A stretch of DNA of 64,000 nucleotides from Heliocidaris tuberculata (lineage: Eukaryota > Echinodermata > Echinoidea > Camarodonta > Echinometridae). Position 1 is the first letter of the stretch; every line of letters begins with the position of its first letter. Shown in pieces: positions 1-13,325 of the stretch. The notes beneath the pieces are model-generated. The model searched no databases. It worked only from the letters and a program-made list of their open reading frames with translations, and was not told the DNA's origin. The DNA lies in contig CM046851.1 in the NCBI GenBank assembly GCA_025618425.1, positions 4,753,024 through 4,817,023 of the forward strand. Direction: 5' to 3'. The position numbers and the translations under genes were made by a program.

Positions 1-3000
1 TTCTTCTTCTTAGGAGAAGTCAGCTTCCTTCAAGCTTGAAGATTCTTGCAGAACTTTATGAGATAGTATGTGTCTCAAGGGTAGGGTGCATGTGCCAATG
101 ATTTACAAGGTGCAGCCATGGCATGTCTGGGGTAAGCCTACGGTGCAGGCAATTGCCCTATAATTTATTGCCGTAAAGTGCATGATTTCCTACAGTTATT
201 GTTTAAACAATAAATATTAGGTTATTGGCTAACTGGAAAATGGCTTGGAATTAAAACAGATTTGGTTGGATAAAGCGGTATCTACTTACCCATTTTCAGA
301 ACCCATTGTCACATCAACTCATCAGTCATCACGTTGATATAATTCCACTTCACAAGTATTCAGTAGTGGTACATCTGAGCAATCCATGGAACACCTACTA
401 AGATGCCCTATCCTGGATGACCTTTGCAGCATGGAAGACCTGATGGCTGCTAATGAAAATGCTCTGCACTGTGCCAGAGCCTGGCCAAATATATAACCCT
501 GTTCCTAGATGATGGACACGAAATAAGAAGATCACATTATTAGCCCGGTGTGCGCGTGCTTACATGCGATTTTAATAGTACTTCTGGACCCATTATTTTT
601 AATTTGTTCTAAAGTTGGTCTTGGCCTAGATGTATCCCGCGCGCACTCCGGAGGAGGCTTTTGTTTAACTATGTTCTCCCCCCCCCCCCTTTTTTTTTTT
701 TGTTTTGTTTTGTTTTTGTTTTGTTTTTTTGGGGGGGTTGTTTTGTTGTTGTTGTTGTTGTTGTTGCTGCTTTTTTTTCTTACCGTTTAAGAATATAATA
801 GTTTTTCCTTCTCATTTTTGAACTGTCAAATTAACTCGACTTACCCGACCGTTTATCAAAAGCCCCATGCCAAAAGCCGTTTACAAGAGAAAGAACCTAT
901 TAGGGAAATGTTTCTGTCTCTGTTTCCCTTGATGAAGATTATTTGCGCAAATAATTCGTATGTAATATCCAGAGGATCCAATATAAATATATTTATGTCA
1001 GACTACATGAATTTCGTCTTTCTGATGGACAAAGTTTGTTATATTCGGAAAATGATTTTTTTTTTTTTTAAGATCAAGAATATTTTGTCATGAACATGAG
1101 TTCACAAACAATTTTGTGACTCTAATCGAACAGGATACGATTCGCATGCTTTGTTGTTGTTGTTGTGATTTTCTGTGTCACCTGTAAAGATTCATTTATG
1201 TCGGATTCCCAGGCCTGATTTTAATCAGGTTTCGTTCTCATATCGTTTCGCAGTCCATAGGTTGTTGTGGAATATCACGCCGTATTTCTTTATTCGCCTA
1301 AATATCTCACAGTATTTACGGACCGCCAAATTCCTCTCACTTTGTTGTCCTTATACGAAGTGAGATATCTCGAAGCATTTAGACATACACTGTAAGATCT
1401 CACACCGCATGGACAGCAAAAAGTGATTAGATTTAACATGATCATAATCACGTTGTTAGTGTCCATACAGACAAAGTGTAAACCCCTGAGGTGTCTACCG
1501 TGAAACCTTGTACGAGTTGTCAGAATATCTCGATCGTATGTGGCCCGAGAGATTTGAAGGCCTGTTGACGCGCGGGGGGCCCTCGAGTGCAATAAGTCAT
1601 ATCTTAGCATAATATTTCTTTAATGGCAGCGTTTCCTTTTTCGCAGGAAGCAAATTCTGGATAAATGTTATCCGGAGCGAATGGTCAAGTAGGTGATTGG
1701 AAATGGAAATATCCGGTTTATGTGTGACCGAGGTGATGGTGATTGGGTCAACAGAACGGGTGAGCGAAGATACGAAATTGACCAGTATGAGTGATAAACA
1801 TGCAGCAAGGCATGATTTATTTTCTTAACGGTTGTAAGGATATATGTTTACAAATAACTAGTCCGAAAAAATCGTAAACTTGAAATTTGTATGCTTTAAA
1901 GTGGCATTAAATTGGCAGAACTTGAACAGCGCAATCTTGCAGTCATTGCTAAATTAAGATTATAATTTGGAAATTAATCGCATTTTATTTTGAATTTTGA
2001 CTCACAGTTTGTTTGGATAATGGGCCAATTTTATATTTCGAACCATTATTTTTGACTTGGCATTGTGGAAAATTGTGTGCAGGTACAATCTAAGCTTTTA
2101 CAAACTAGAATGAGGCATGCTGGGAAAATGAGAGGCACAGACACTTATCAAATCCCGTTAAAGAGGGTGCTATTTAGGAGCTCCAGTCTACTGTCACTTT
2201 AAGTGTAAAGTATAAGAAGAAGACAAATTTCGAAAAAAAAAACTATATACTATAAATGTATCCATGTGAAGTTTCAAAATTGAAACCTTTGGAAAGTGCA
2301 AAAATCATCGTTTTCATCCTCTAAGCAATATCAAGAGTGTCTCTACAACCTTTTACCTAAGGTATTTGTAATTCTGCCTACCTTAAGCGAATAGGAGAAC
2401 CAAGAGATGCTATGTCTTTTTCCCATGATGTACTTTTTGGAGAAGCATGGCAAACAAATTACTTGCCTGTTTTCTTTTCCGATGCATTGCATTGATAATA
2501 AGCATAGAAAGCAATCATCATGAAAATTTGTAACGAAAAAAAAAAAAAAGAAAGATCCGACAGGCCAACGTTTGAGCAGACATTGTGATGACTTTATATT
2601 ATTGAAGGAAGGTGCCCCCAAAGACTATACTGACCTGGGTAGGGGCAGCATTGTGCATGTTTTATGAACAAAGAAGGCGCCACAGATGTGGGCATATACT
2701 CAACTTCCAAAACATGAAATAAAAGCACGAGATATTTGCTTACATGTCTTGCCCATTATGAGATGGCGGCAGAAGAAAGAGAGAAAGGGGCATTTTGGCT
2801 GCCTTGCTCTTGAACCACTTAGTATTTTCATCTGAAACAAAATACCATCTCGAAGCATTGTGCACTGTATTTAAAGTGTGGTTTGGAGGGATGGGATCGT
2901 TATAAAATTAAAATGTACATGTTAAAGCTGAAGATAGTCCGGGAATGCATATAAACCAAGAAACTTGGTATGGTACCCCAGGTAATGTGCAAAGCAATAG

Positions 3001-4517
3001 CGCATGTTGTGGATAAACAGGTACGGATCCAAAAATGTTTGAAAAGGGGGTAAAATTAATATCTTCTTAGGGATATGGGAAAAGGTTGTGCAGATAAGAT
3101 TATTTCTTTATTCCGTTTTTTTTTTTTCCAAATGTCTTCAAATGTTGATTCGGCACTAAAGATGCGGGGAGGGGGGGGGGGGACGTTGAGAGTAAAGGAA
3201 CTTTTCAACAAACTAGGTTAAAGCCTATCACCATTATAACAAATATGTAGGTTTCTCTTTTATATAATAATATGTTTTTACATTGATTTTCATGATTGAA
3301 AAAAAAAAAAAAAACACAACCACCTATAAAATGTGCATAGGTTTCTGCCTTATTCCATTAGTGTACGCAAGCATGTCAAATAAGCTATGGAAATGCTCTC
3401 TCCACGGCTGACTACATCACACTGTGAGTGCTAGTTTTTTTTCTAATTCACTTAGCTCGATTCTGTAATACAAGAAGCGATTTGTGATCCAGATTATTAT
3501 TTGTCTCTAATTGAATATGCCATGGCGATGAGGCGAGGCGCTGCGTGACGGCTTGGCCGCGCTGCCCCCGGCTTTTGTGGCCCTGCGAGAATGACCCTAG
3601 CACGCCGGCCGCTTTAAAGGGTAGACAAATATTTTTGAACGTGTTTTCAGAAGTGTTTTGTAATGTATCTCGTGTCATAGTCAATATCGAAGTTGTGACA
3701 TTGTAGTTATTGTCAGAACATATTTTACAGTAGTAATTTCAGAATAAAAATTGCACTGATGACACTTTGAGGACTTTCAATACTTGAACTGCATTAGATA
3801 AGTTATTTTGATTCATGATTAATTTGACTGGAACGAGTTTCCGAATGCAAATAAAATTTTCGAGAAACATGTTCGTGTGTTTGAATCTAACTCGCTGCGG
3901 ATAATTGAAGCCCTACTTGTGTTCCCTGCCCCCGTTTCATGGATGCAGGCTAAGTTACAGTGGAAAACAGCCAGTCCCTCTGATAAGCTGGAGGACCAAT
4001 GTGGAGAATAGTCCCGAACCTACTGCACTCTTCGTAAAAGAGGAGAAACCCCTGTGCAGTGGAACTCCTTCACATCCTGGTCAGTTAGACAGTGGAGAGG
4101 CCCGTGGGTTACAATGATTAATTTCACTTTTCCCCTCCAGGCACAGGTGATGCCAAATAATTAATAGTAGTGAATGCATCTTTTGAGTGTTCTTTAAACT
4201 TCACTTCGGCCTAGAGAGTTGCCTTTGAAATACTTGCATTTCCACGAAATGTAATTTTGATCTTATTTCACCAGTGGCGCCGATTCACATACATCGGAGT
4301 AACTCTCAAATAATACCCACAAGCTTTTGATTCAGGTGCTTTACGAATCAGTCTTGAAAAATATAACTTTGAACCTGACAGGTAGGATCAGACACTGGCT
4401 TTCAAACAATTCCAAGCTCCTGTAAACCTGTAATTTCTATTTCATATCCCATTATATACAATCTAGACTCATTGGAGAAATCACATTTTCACTACATTTT
4501 GTCCCTTTATCATCTAC
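1..4517. other. No supported gene
   Basis: Only short ORFs with no recognisable motif, and homopolymer tracts such as the C, T, G and (GTT)n run at 683-780. I see no splice-supported exon and no clear mobile element. Confidence 0.6.
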
Positions 4518-4852
4518 GGTGTGTGTGTGTGTGTGTATGTGTGTGCGTGTGTGTGTGTGCGTGTGTGTGTACGTGTGCCCTTACATAGATACACTTGTGG
4601 GGTACAGAGAACAAAAGAGCACAATGATGGCCTTTATTCCGTCATGCTTGTGGGGTACGAAATACAATAGGAGAAGTGCTTGTGGGGTACAAACTACAAA
4701 GTACAAAAGGAGAAAACAATACAGTTCCCCACAAGTCAATGTGTGTGAGGGTGTGTGTGCGTGTGTGGGCGTGTGTGTGTGTGTACCAGTGAGGGATGTG
4801 TGTGATTGCGTGGGCGTACGCGTGTGCGTGTGTGTGTGTGTGTGCGCGCGTA
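4518..4852. repeat. (GT)n microsatellites with CTTGTGGGGTAC repeats between
   Basis: Two GT-rich blocks (4518-4577 and 4740-4852) enclose three copies of CTTGTGGGGTAC and one inverted copy (TTCCCCACAAG at about 4724). ORFs on both strands here are simple-repeat artefacts. Confidence 0.85.
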
Positions 4853-5036
4853 TAATTGAGTTTTTAAAAAAACGTGTATCAATCAAATTATTTATACGTC
4901 TGGGACCGACCTTTAACGTCACCATCCGAAAGACGTGACTGAGATTCGAACCTGCGTCCGATCAGAGTCAGTTTATAAGCGAATACAAACTCCCGATCCT
5001 TATGGATTAACTTAGGCTAAAATGGCACGTAGACTA

Positions 5037-5320
5037 CAGGGGTGGATCTAGCTTTTTTCCAAAGGGGGGGTTTGAGGGGCTGAGCTGGGGATTGCGACGG
5101 AGTGTAGCGACCGAGCCCGAGCGAGCGAAGCGAGCGAGGGGGAAGGGTGTGGGAGGGGGGATACACAGTAGGGAGATTTTTCATTTTTAGGGTTGCCAGC
5201 TTGCGATTTTAAGCATACTTGCATGCTCTATTTTTTCTCTTTCCCCCCCCCCCCCTATGCACATTAAATGTTTACTTGGCAGCCCTCCCCCCCCCCCCCC
5301 CCCCGTAGATCCGCCACTGG
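5037..5320. mobile_element. CAGGGGTGGATC...GATCCGCCACTGG element
   Basis: Imperfect terminal repeats (CAGGGGTGGATCTA against CCAGTGGCGGATCTA). Inside are GAGCGAGCGAAGCGAGCGAG and two long C-runs. No ORF. Confidence 0.6.
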
Positions 5321-6600
5321 ACTAGGTTCATAATGTCCCGTGTATCTGCCTCTTTCTTGGGATTTCTTAATCATCATTATCTTATTCATTTTCGTTTCCT
5401 TTACATTTTTTTTTTCTATTTGCAATTACTAGCAGCTAAAAGTGTTCTTCTAGACACGTATTCCCTTGTTTAACATGGTTAATTCAAGTTATCCTCCGCA
5501 GAAATTAATCTGTTAAATCGCACACCCTGCAATTTATTTCAAACACTGTAGTAACGCCGTCCTCGGCGTACTGAAGGATGCACTCTAATTGGCCAGCTGG
5601 ATATCACGTGTTATGCTGGCTTCGGGCCATGTATCACAAAGTGTGAAATGAGGCAGTCGTGTTGGTAATGTACGTCCTTGAGATACATTTCCATAGCATG
5701 CTTAGGTAACCAATCACACCCGGTGTGTGGGTGGACATCGAAGTGTGCAGTGAGTAAGAAACGATGAATGATGCTCAAGATTGTAACAAGGTCTGTCTTA
5801 CCTGTTTTAATGAAAGTGGTTGAAATCTGCTTGAAGTAAGAAGTGCAAATTTGAAAGTTCAGACAAAAGAATTATCGTGTAGAGTACTAAAAGGGAAAAA
5901 CATGCTCATTTATATATCCTTATTTTCTTTATTCGTTTCGTAAAGGCAATTGACAAATAATTATATGCAAAAAAAATCACCACATATCTCATTTTTGACG
6001 GAGACGAATATTTCCCTTCTATTTACTGTTATTGTATGTTTCCCCAAACTGCTGAATAGTAAACCTTCCTAAAACAGTATTTTCTTTAAGTTTTGGTGAC
6101 GAATATTTTTAGTTCTAAATAAATTCAGTTTTTATGGATGTAATACTTGTCTAATATTCCGTATGGAGGTTCAAAGCAAATTTTCACATACTCGGAAATG
6201 TTTTTGTGGTTCAAAATAACCTCATAATAGGCGTATTGTGAGTATTCTTATTTATTTTATGACCGGCAGATCGGGATGACGTGAGAACGCTTTTGTCAAA
6301 GTGCAGTTTCATCAACTGAGCTTCCGGTCGCCTTTCCATACAGGGACTCGAAAATGTTATTTATCATATTAGCATGACATTTTTTGAGTTATTGTAAGAC
6401 TAAAATTGATATCAAATTTGAACTCGCTCTAAAATATTTAAATCCTATCATGGATATGATATGCAACTATGATGGGCATACATTATAATTTCAGGGTAAG
6501 CATTTATCCCGCTGTACAATTAGCATAAAATTATGATTTGTATCATTGTAATTGAAAATAAAATCAACATCCATTTTTTTTTCTTTTCGAAAAACATAAG
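5321..6600. other. No supported gene
   Basis: AT-rich unique-looking sequence without long ORFs or clear repeats. Confidence 0.6.
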
Positions 6601-7155
6601 GGCCCGAATTCACAAAGGAGGCTTGGTTGAAACCATGGTTTCAACCCCCTCCTGGGAATCCGATCCAATCATATATTTTCTTTGACATGTTTGAGCTCGC
6701 GCATGGGCAATGTGCGCTTATTTACGCTTATTTTAGTACGCTTACGGAGGTTTAAACCCAACGTTGCCAGAATTTTGACCTCTTTAGCATCTGGCATTAT
6801 GCTAGGCATAATTTGACAAAATTTAGCAGAATTTTAACATAATTCTGTTTGTTTTGTTTTGTTTTTGTTTTTTTTTTTGGGGGGGGGGGGTTTGCTTGTC
6901 TGAGAATTTTCGAGTAAAAATACACCCCAAAAATGCTGATAACCTTTTTTTTCCTTTCTTTCTTTTGTGCTTGTCAGAGAATTTTCAAGTAAAAATACAC
7001 CCCCAAAATGCTGCTAAGGTTTTTTTGTTTTTGTTTTTGTTTTTGTTTTTTTGCTTGTCAGAGAATTTTTGAGTAAAATTTTTATTTAAAAATTATTTTT
7101 TTTAAATTTTTTTAAACCTTACCCATGGTTTAAACCTCCTTTGTGAATTCGGGCC
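6601..7155. mobile_element. MITE with GGCCCGAATTCACAAAGGAG ends, carrying an insertion
   Basis: The left end is mirrored by CCTCCTTTGTGAATTCGGGCC. The core (GCGCATGGGCAATGTGCGC then TACGCTTACGGAGG) equals the copy at 10177-10371. Here about 340 bases at 6770-7110 are inserted, made of three tandem units each starting CTTGTCnGAGAATTTT and separated by T-runs. Confidence 0.75.
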
Positions 7156-8666
7156 TTAGTATCTTTTTGCATTCTAGGTGTAATCGATAAACTATCCAAC
7201 AACTTTCCCCACCTTGTATCTTAGATGTGCTTATTTTATTCCTTCGAATACCCCCATTACAGCCCCTAAAATTACAATCCCCCCCCCCCCCCCCCATCAT
7301 AAAGGAACAAACTTCTCATTGTGGAAAATGGTGGTTATCCAAAACCATAGTCATTTTGAGGGTTTGCATACTCTATAATACAAAGATAAGAAAGAATCTT
7401 TGGAAAAGGGGTCTTCGGCTTTGTGGGCTATACCTCTGCATGACCTCTTTCTATATCATATCTTTCCATCAACTCCTGCCGATTCAGTATTTATAGATAA
7501 TTACCCATTATACCTCTCGGCTAATTACGGCTCGCTTCAAGCAGGGGATGTCCGGACCGTGGCACAGTTGTCAGCATGCCCACGCTGTACGCCAAGCACT
7601 ACAAAGTAAATAAGGACGTCGTCGGGGGGGGGGGGGGGGGGGGACAAGTCAGGTTAGTCACCCTAATCCTCACATATTCCCCATACCCCAGAAGAAAGAA
7701 CTATGACTTCCACGTGAACATCAAATGATGCATGTTCATGGCTTTGAAGGGTCCTTTACGACTTAACATCATGGAAATTGAGGAAGGAAAGTAAAACAAA
7801 GTAATTGAAAAACTCAGAAAATATTTCAGCTACTTTTAAAAGTCTGTAATATTCACCTGCAGCTTAAAGCTACCAACATTGTTATCGAAGGCAAATTTCA
7901 AAAAGGAACATGGTAGTCTTGTCAATACTGCATATATTAAATTACAAATCACATATTGAATTACATGTAATCAAGTTATACACCTTGCACATATCAGATT
8001 CCACATAAAATTCGTGTCCTATAAATTCACAGAATGCATGCTTGCAATAATTGCGCACACCCTCCACCAGCACAAACCACCCCCACGCCTCCGCCCCTCT
8101 CACCATCATATTCGGGGAAAAAACACAGCTACGCCCCGGTACATAAGGAATATCCCAGAGGCATCTAAAATGTCCCATGCCCCATGAAGCAAGACACAGA
8201 GGCGAGGGGAAAAAGAAAAAGGCGGCGGTACATAGCCGGAGTTTTTCCCCCAACTAGCTGGTGAAGGCCCACTTATATGCCTAATTGCTTTAATTTGAAG
8301 ATTGATTTTGCACTTGACAGACAGGACGTTTACCCACCAGTAAAGAAAAAAAAAATCGTCATGAACTTGAGATCCATCGGACGAGCGTAGCCAAAATAGA
8401 AATGAAAATAGTGAAAGAAGATAGTAAAGTACGATAGAATCACTAGCGTAGTATCTAAATAAAAATAACAACAACAGAATAATAATGATATACATAGTTA
8501 TTCGGACAACTGCCTTATTATTATATCTGGTAGAGACATTTTCTTCCAAATGGTCAGTCTTCTCCATTAACATCATTAATCACCCCCAAAAAATCTCACA
8601 AAAGTTGCCGCTTTACGTCTCAAAATATAAATACGATTTGTTCTTTCATTTTGGCTACAAAAACTT

Positions 8667-8699
<33 letters not shown>

Positions 8700-9523
8700 G
8701 TCTCTCTCTCTTTCTCTCTCTTTCTCTCTCTCTTTTCACTCTCTCTCTCTCTCATTCATCCTCTCTATCCCGATGCTGATCTCATATACGATTAAACTTG
8801 ATATTCCATTGAAACTTAAAGTTCATCGCCCTTTCATGATGGAATTTTAATACCATAGGTATGCTTTACATGATTGACTAAGTATCAAAATGAGACTCGT
8901 TTGTTAGCCTGAAGCCTCTGCAATTAGGAACTAATGACTCTAACAACCTGGACAAGCTTAGAGTATGTACTTATTCAATTTAAAAATTTGCTATGCGAAA
9001 TTCATCTTTTATACAAAAACTTGGCTTTCCAGTGCGTTTCTGTAATACGACCGAACATTATGGTACGAGTGGGGGCAAGAGCGCTGCAGCTGCCCCCCCC
9101 CCCCCCCCAATTTCCTGGGACATCTATCCCTTCATATTCGGGCAGCGACGCGTTCTCGCTTTATTAACGTCTCATGAATTTCCAAATATGCGTCAATGGC
9201 AAAATTACATTAACATGAAACATTAAAAAAATCGATAACCAATTCAACGAAAGTGCTGAAATCATCATTTTAATGAAAGAAAAACTTCAAGTATTTTATG
9301 CGCTCGATAAGTTGAGGGGGGAAATATCACGTGCTATCGTCACAAGGGAGGCACTATTTTGGATAACCGTTCATAAAAAAACAGGATTTATCGTTTCGTG
9401 ATATATTTTTGATAAACCAAATGGCAAAAAGAAAAAAAGAAATTAAAAACTATATTACTTTGTTGTTGAATTTAATTGAAATTAACATTTATTTCCTTCT
9501 CATTGGTACAATGTGATAATATC
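7156..9523. other. No supported gene; simple repeats
   Basis: Contains C-runs at 7280-7296 and 9096-9108, a G-run at 7624-7644 and the (TC)n tract. Short ORFs show no family match. Confidence 0.6.
8667..8755. repeat. (TC)n microsatellite
   Basis: About 90 bases of CT repeat with a few G and A interruptions. Confidence 0.95.
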
Positions 9524-9605
9524 AACTCTATGTTCACCACATTGCTACACATGTATCCTTTGTATATTAAAGGATACATGTGTAGCAATGTGGTCAACAT
9601 AGAGT
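9524..9605. repeat. Near-perfect 82-nt hairpin
   Basis: Arms ACTCTATGTTCACCACATTG and CAATGTGGTCAACATAGAGT, continuing inward through CTACACATGTATCCTTT, around a short TTGTATATT loop. It is the size of a microRNA precursor, but such perfect pairing is more typical of a tiny foldback repeat. Confidence 0.7.
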
Positions 9606-10176
9606 ACAATGGAGTAAATAATTCAGAAAATAGGAGGCGAAAACCCGGAAAGCAAAGCTTGTGTTGGGAACGCCATTAACAATTTAACACAAGTGACTGA
9701 AAGAACATCATTATAGGAGTACGTGTTTTGCATATACAGAAGGAATCGGTTATAGGACAGAAAATGCAGTAGATGGAGAAAAACTAAGAAGAAAGCTATA
9801 ACATGTATAATACTTTTAGTTGGAAAGTAATGATTTGTTGTTATCAACTGAACGAGTTTCCATTCGAGCGGGAGACAAGAAGAGCCCTGTGAAAATTTGT
9901 CCGTGCACCCCTGCCCATCTTATCATAATGAATGGGTTTACTTCCGAACTGGTTATCTTGTCGACCTTTCAGAATGATACATTCATGGATAAAAAGCTAT
10001 CTGCAGACTTAGAAATGAAGACATTTATATTTTTCTATTAATTATAGAAAACACGAGGAAAAGGCACATAGGATAAACGGTAGAAATACAAATCCAATCG
10101 TTTTTGCGCTATTTGTTAATCTAAATTATCATGACTTTTAGACGATGCAGGTCATTTTCACATCACCTGCCAATTT

Positions 10177-10371
10177 GGCCCGAATTCACAAAGGAGGTTT
10201 AGTTTAAACCATGGTTTAAACCCCCTCCTGGGGTTTTTAAGCGTACGTGCGCACGGAATCCGATCCAGTCATATATTTTCTTTGAGCACGCGCATGGGCA
10301 ATGTGCGCTTATTTACGCTTATTTTAGTACGCTTACGGAGGTTTAAACCTTGCCATGGTTTAAACCTCCTT
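10177..10371. mobile_element. MITE with GGCCCGAATTCACAAAGGAG ends, compact copy
   Basis: Uninterrupted copy of the 6601-7155 element. The left terminus is intact; the right terminus ends at CCTCCTTTATG, losing the last bases. Both ends also carry an internal AAACCATGGTTT palindrome. Confidence 0.75.
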
Positions 10372-10743
10372 TATGTTTTGAAATACATCATAATTACAAG
10401 TGTGCCCTTTTTTTCTCTGATATCCATCACCTCAAATATCTTTTTTTATGTGTAAATTACTCGAAGTCTGACGTTTTCTCGTTACACCTGATACTAAGTA
10501 TCCAAATGTTTGTCGATTTTTGTCAAGCTACACGACTACGGAAAAAGAATTGAAGGTCATCAAATTGGCTGATAAGATGTTATGGCTGTGTAAATGATAT
10601 TTAGCTACTAAGGGAGTATGGGGTTCGGAATGTAATCACCTTCTAAAAAAGATGTTTTTTAAAAGCCGGGGTTATTAGGGCTGAGAAAACATTCGGAGAT
10701 GCATTTGAGCGTGGATCACATTTGTCCGATAACGATAAAGATA

Positions 10744-11243
10744 NNNNNNNNNNNNNNNNNNNNNNNNNNNNNNNNNNNNNNNNNNNNNNNNNNNNNNNNN
10801 NNNNNNNNNNNNNNNNNNNNNNNNNNNNNNNNNNNNNNNNNNNNNNNNNNNNNNNNNNNNNNNNNNNNNNNNNNNNNNNNNNNNNNNNNNNNNNNNNNNN
10901 NNNNNNNNNNNNNNNNNNNNNNNNNNNNNNNNNNNNNNNNNNNNNNNNNNNNNNNNNNNNNNNNNNNNNNNNNNNNNNNNNNNNNNNNNNNNNNNNNNNN
11001 NNNNNNNNNNNNNNNNNNNNNNNNNNNNNNNNNNNNNNNNNNNNNNNNNNNNNNNNNNNNNNNNNNNNNNNNNNNNNNNNNNNNNNNNNNNNNNNNNNNN
11101 NNNNNNNNNNNNNNNNNNNNNNNNNNNNNNNNNNNNNNNNNNNNNNNNNNNNNNNNNNNNNNNNNNNNNNNNNNNNNNNNNNNNNNNNNNNNNNNNNNNN
11201 NNNNNNNNNNNNNNNNNNNNNNNNNNNNNNNNNNNNNNNNNNN
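10744..11243. other. Assembly gap of 500 N
   Basis: Exactly 500 undetermined bases; the round length suggests a placeholder rather than a measured size. Open frames across it are artefacts. Confidence 1.
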
Positions 11244-11639
11244 ATTTATTTTTTAGGGTTTGAAATGCAAAAGTTTTCTATAGCTCTCGCATTATTATGT
11301 TCAAAATCTAGCTATTTTGCGCCCCTAATGGCGTTTTTTAAAGTGTTGTTAAACATTTAACTAACTCTAGTTGCTTTGCCACCCCCCCCCCCGCATTAGG
11401 TAGAAGCTTGTTAAATTTTGCGCCCCCTGCATAAAAAGTGCATGCAAAACATTCGAAAGAAATCATAAATTTGCCTTGCAATTGCCTTACAAATATATTT
11501 CTTCAGGGTTTTCATTCATTTTGCGCCCCCAAAATAGGAATGTTTAAAATATGAGAGAGAGAGAAAAAAAAATCTGTGCTAGGTCGCTGCATTCCCTTTG
11601 ATTTTGTTTTTTTGTAATGTAAAATACATAAGAAACTTC

Positions 11640-11780
11640 AATTTGAGGGGTGAAAGGGAAAAAAAAGGGGGGGGGTGGCGACCAAAAAAAAAATTTTCGC
11701 CAGCCCTCCAAAAGTCGCTCAGTGGGGGGGGGGGGGGGTTATGGGGTCCAGTTTCCCCTCTCATAATTCTCTGACAAGCA

Positions 11781-11822
<42 letters not shown>

Positions 11823-11951
11823 TTTTCTGGTCTAAAGGGGGGAGGGGCACAATCGCAATGGGGGGGGGGGGGCACAATACACAGTTTTTCCCTCAAAGGG
11901 GGGGGGGGGCACGGGCCGGGATTGCCCCCCCCCCCCCTAAATCCGCCCTGC
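11640..11951. mobile_element. CAGTGGCGGAT-family element, opposite orientation
   Basis: On the minus strand it shares GGGCGGATTTAGGGGG, the C-runs, the CTTGCTTGTCAGAGAATTAT block and the AGCGACTTTTGGAGGGCTGG block with 12263-12597. Contains an A-run of about 40 bases. Confidence 0.6.
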
Positions 11952-12262
11952 CGATATCATAGGCCTTCTGACATTTTTTGAGGGTTCACTAGACCGACGG
12001 CCCACGCAATCGACATTTCCCCCTAGCTTTCGTATGTATTACCCTTTTTTTTCTGTCTCGTGCATGGGGCCTTCTGGAACAAAGTCTTCTTTTATATGTT
12101 TTCTTTATGTATTCCTTTGTTTTGTCGGTCTTGAATGAGTGCTGTCGGACTAGTGAACCTTTTGCAATTGTCGATCTCATGGGCCGTCTGTCCCGTGGGC
12201 TGCCGGTCCACTGGGATGACCCCTCCATCATCAATCACGGATCCCTCTTTGGTGTATATACT

Positions 12263-12597
12263 CAGTGGCGGATTAAGGGGGTGGGGGAAATCCCGGCCAG
12301 TGCCCCCCCCCCCTTTTTTAAAAGAAAACTTATGCATTGTGCCCCCTTTTTATTGTGCTCCCCCCCCCCCCCCCCCCCCCCGTTTTGAAACGAATAACTT
12401 TTTTTGGTTTTTGTTTTGTTTTGTTTTGTTTTTTTGCTTGTCAGAGAATTATGGAAAGAAACTGGTCCCCTCTCCACTGAGCTACTTTTGGAGGGCTGGC
12501 GAAACCAAATAAATACGGATCTACCTCACGCAGTTTCCCAAAGTTGACAATCTTGCATTTGTGCCCCCCCCCTTATACAAAATCCTGGATCCGCCCT
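12263..12597. mobile_element. CAGTGGCGGAT element with 10-bp target duplication
   Basis: Starts CAGTGGCGGATTAAGGGGG and ends GGATCCGCCCT. TGTATATACT is present at both flanks (12253-12262 and 12598-12607). The interior is homopolymer-rich (C-runs and a TTTTG tract) with no ORF. Related inverted copy at 11640-11951 and a related element at 5037-5320. Confidence 0.7.
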
Positions 12598-12979
12598 TGT
12601 ATATACTTTACACCGGCACTCATACGTGGCCCCTGTTCACAAACCGGCGCGGACCCACCACTGCTGCAAACTATTCATCAAATCATATTTTGAGCACCTC
12701 TCAGTGTAACTTTAAAAGATTCTCTCTTTCTTATGAAGCCATTTTGAAAAGGTAATGTTAAGGCCAAGGTTAACAGATCGAGCGCAGCCATTATTATGAT
12801 ATTTCTGTCATAATGCTGAGTGACTGACAAGATATCAATGAGCAGGTCAAATGTCGATGGCGAAAGCATCCATTATAAAAACAGTTTTGATATGTTATGT
12901 TCCGAAAATGATTGATTGATAAACTGAGCGGCATGAGGGCCAGGGGGGTGGGGGAACCTTTGACTATTTTCAGGTATCA

Positions 12980-13325
12980 GATTGCAGCCATATCCTGCTT
13001 ATTACAGTTGCAAGGCAAAAAAAAAAAAAAATCTTTACATCTATCGCATTTTTTTCAGAGGGGCAACATTTTCTACAAAAAAAACCTTTTTTCAGGGAGT
13101 TTTACTACCCCTTCCTTTTTTATATTTTCGTAATATACAGCCATATACCGCTTATAAAAGTTGCAAGGCAAAAAAAAAAAAATCTTTACATCTATTGCAT
13201 TTTTTTTCAGAGGGGGCAACATTTTCTACAAAAAAACCCTTTTTCAGGGAGTTTTACATCCCCTTCCCGATGGAAAAGTTCGTGTATATATTTTTTAAAT
13301 ATACAGCCATATACCACTTCTTCTG
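12980..13325. repeat. Tandem duplication, about 158-bp unit
   Basis: Two full units, each with CAGCCATAT, GTTGCAAGGCAAAAAAAA, ATCTTTACATCTAT and GGGCAACATTTTCTAC, plus the start of a third (ATACAGCCATATACCACTTC). Confidence 0.8.

Noticed and set aside
548..790. ORF of 80 aa rich in Phe, Leu and Cys
   Set aside because: It is a translation of C, T, G and GTT runs; no motif and no splice support.
4519..4938. ORFs on both strands with CVCVCV or HTHTHT runs
   Set aside because: Produced by the GT microsatellites.
9524..9605. Firm microRNA call
   Set aside because: The hairpin is too perfectly paired and no conservation or reads are available; kept only as a finding.
10699..11360. Two long ORFs across the N run
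   Set aside because: They consist almost wholly of the 500-base assembly gap.
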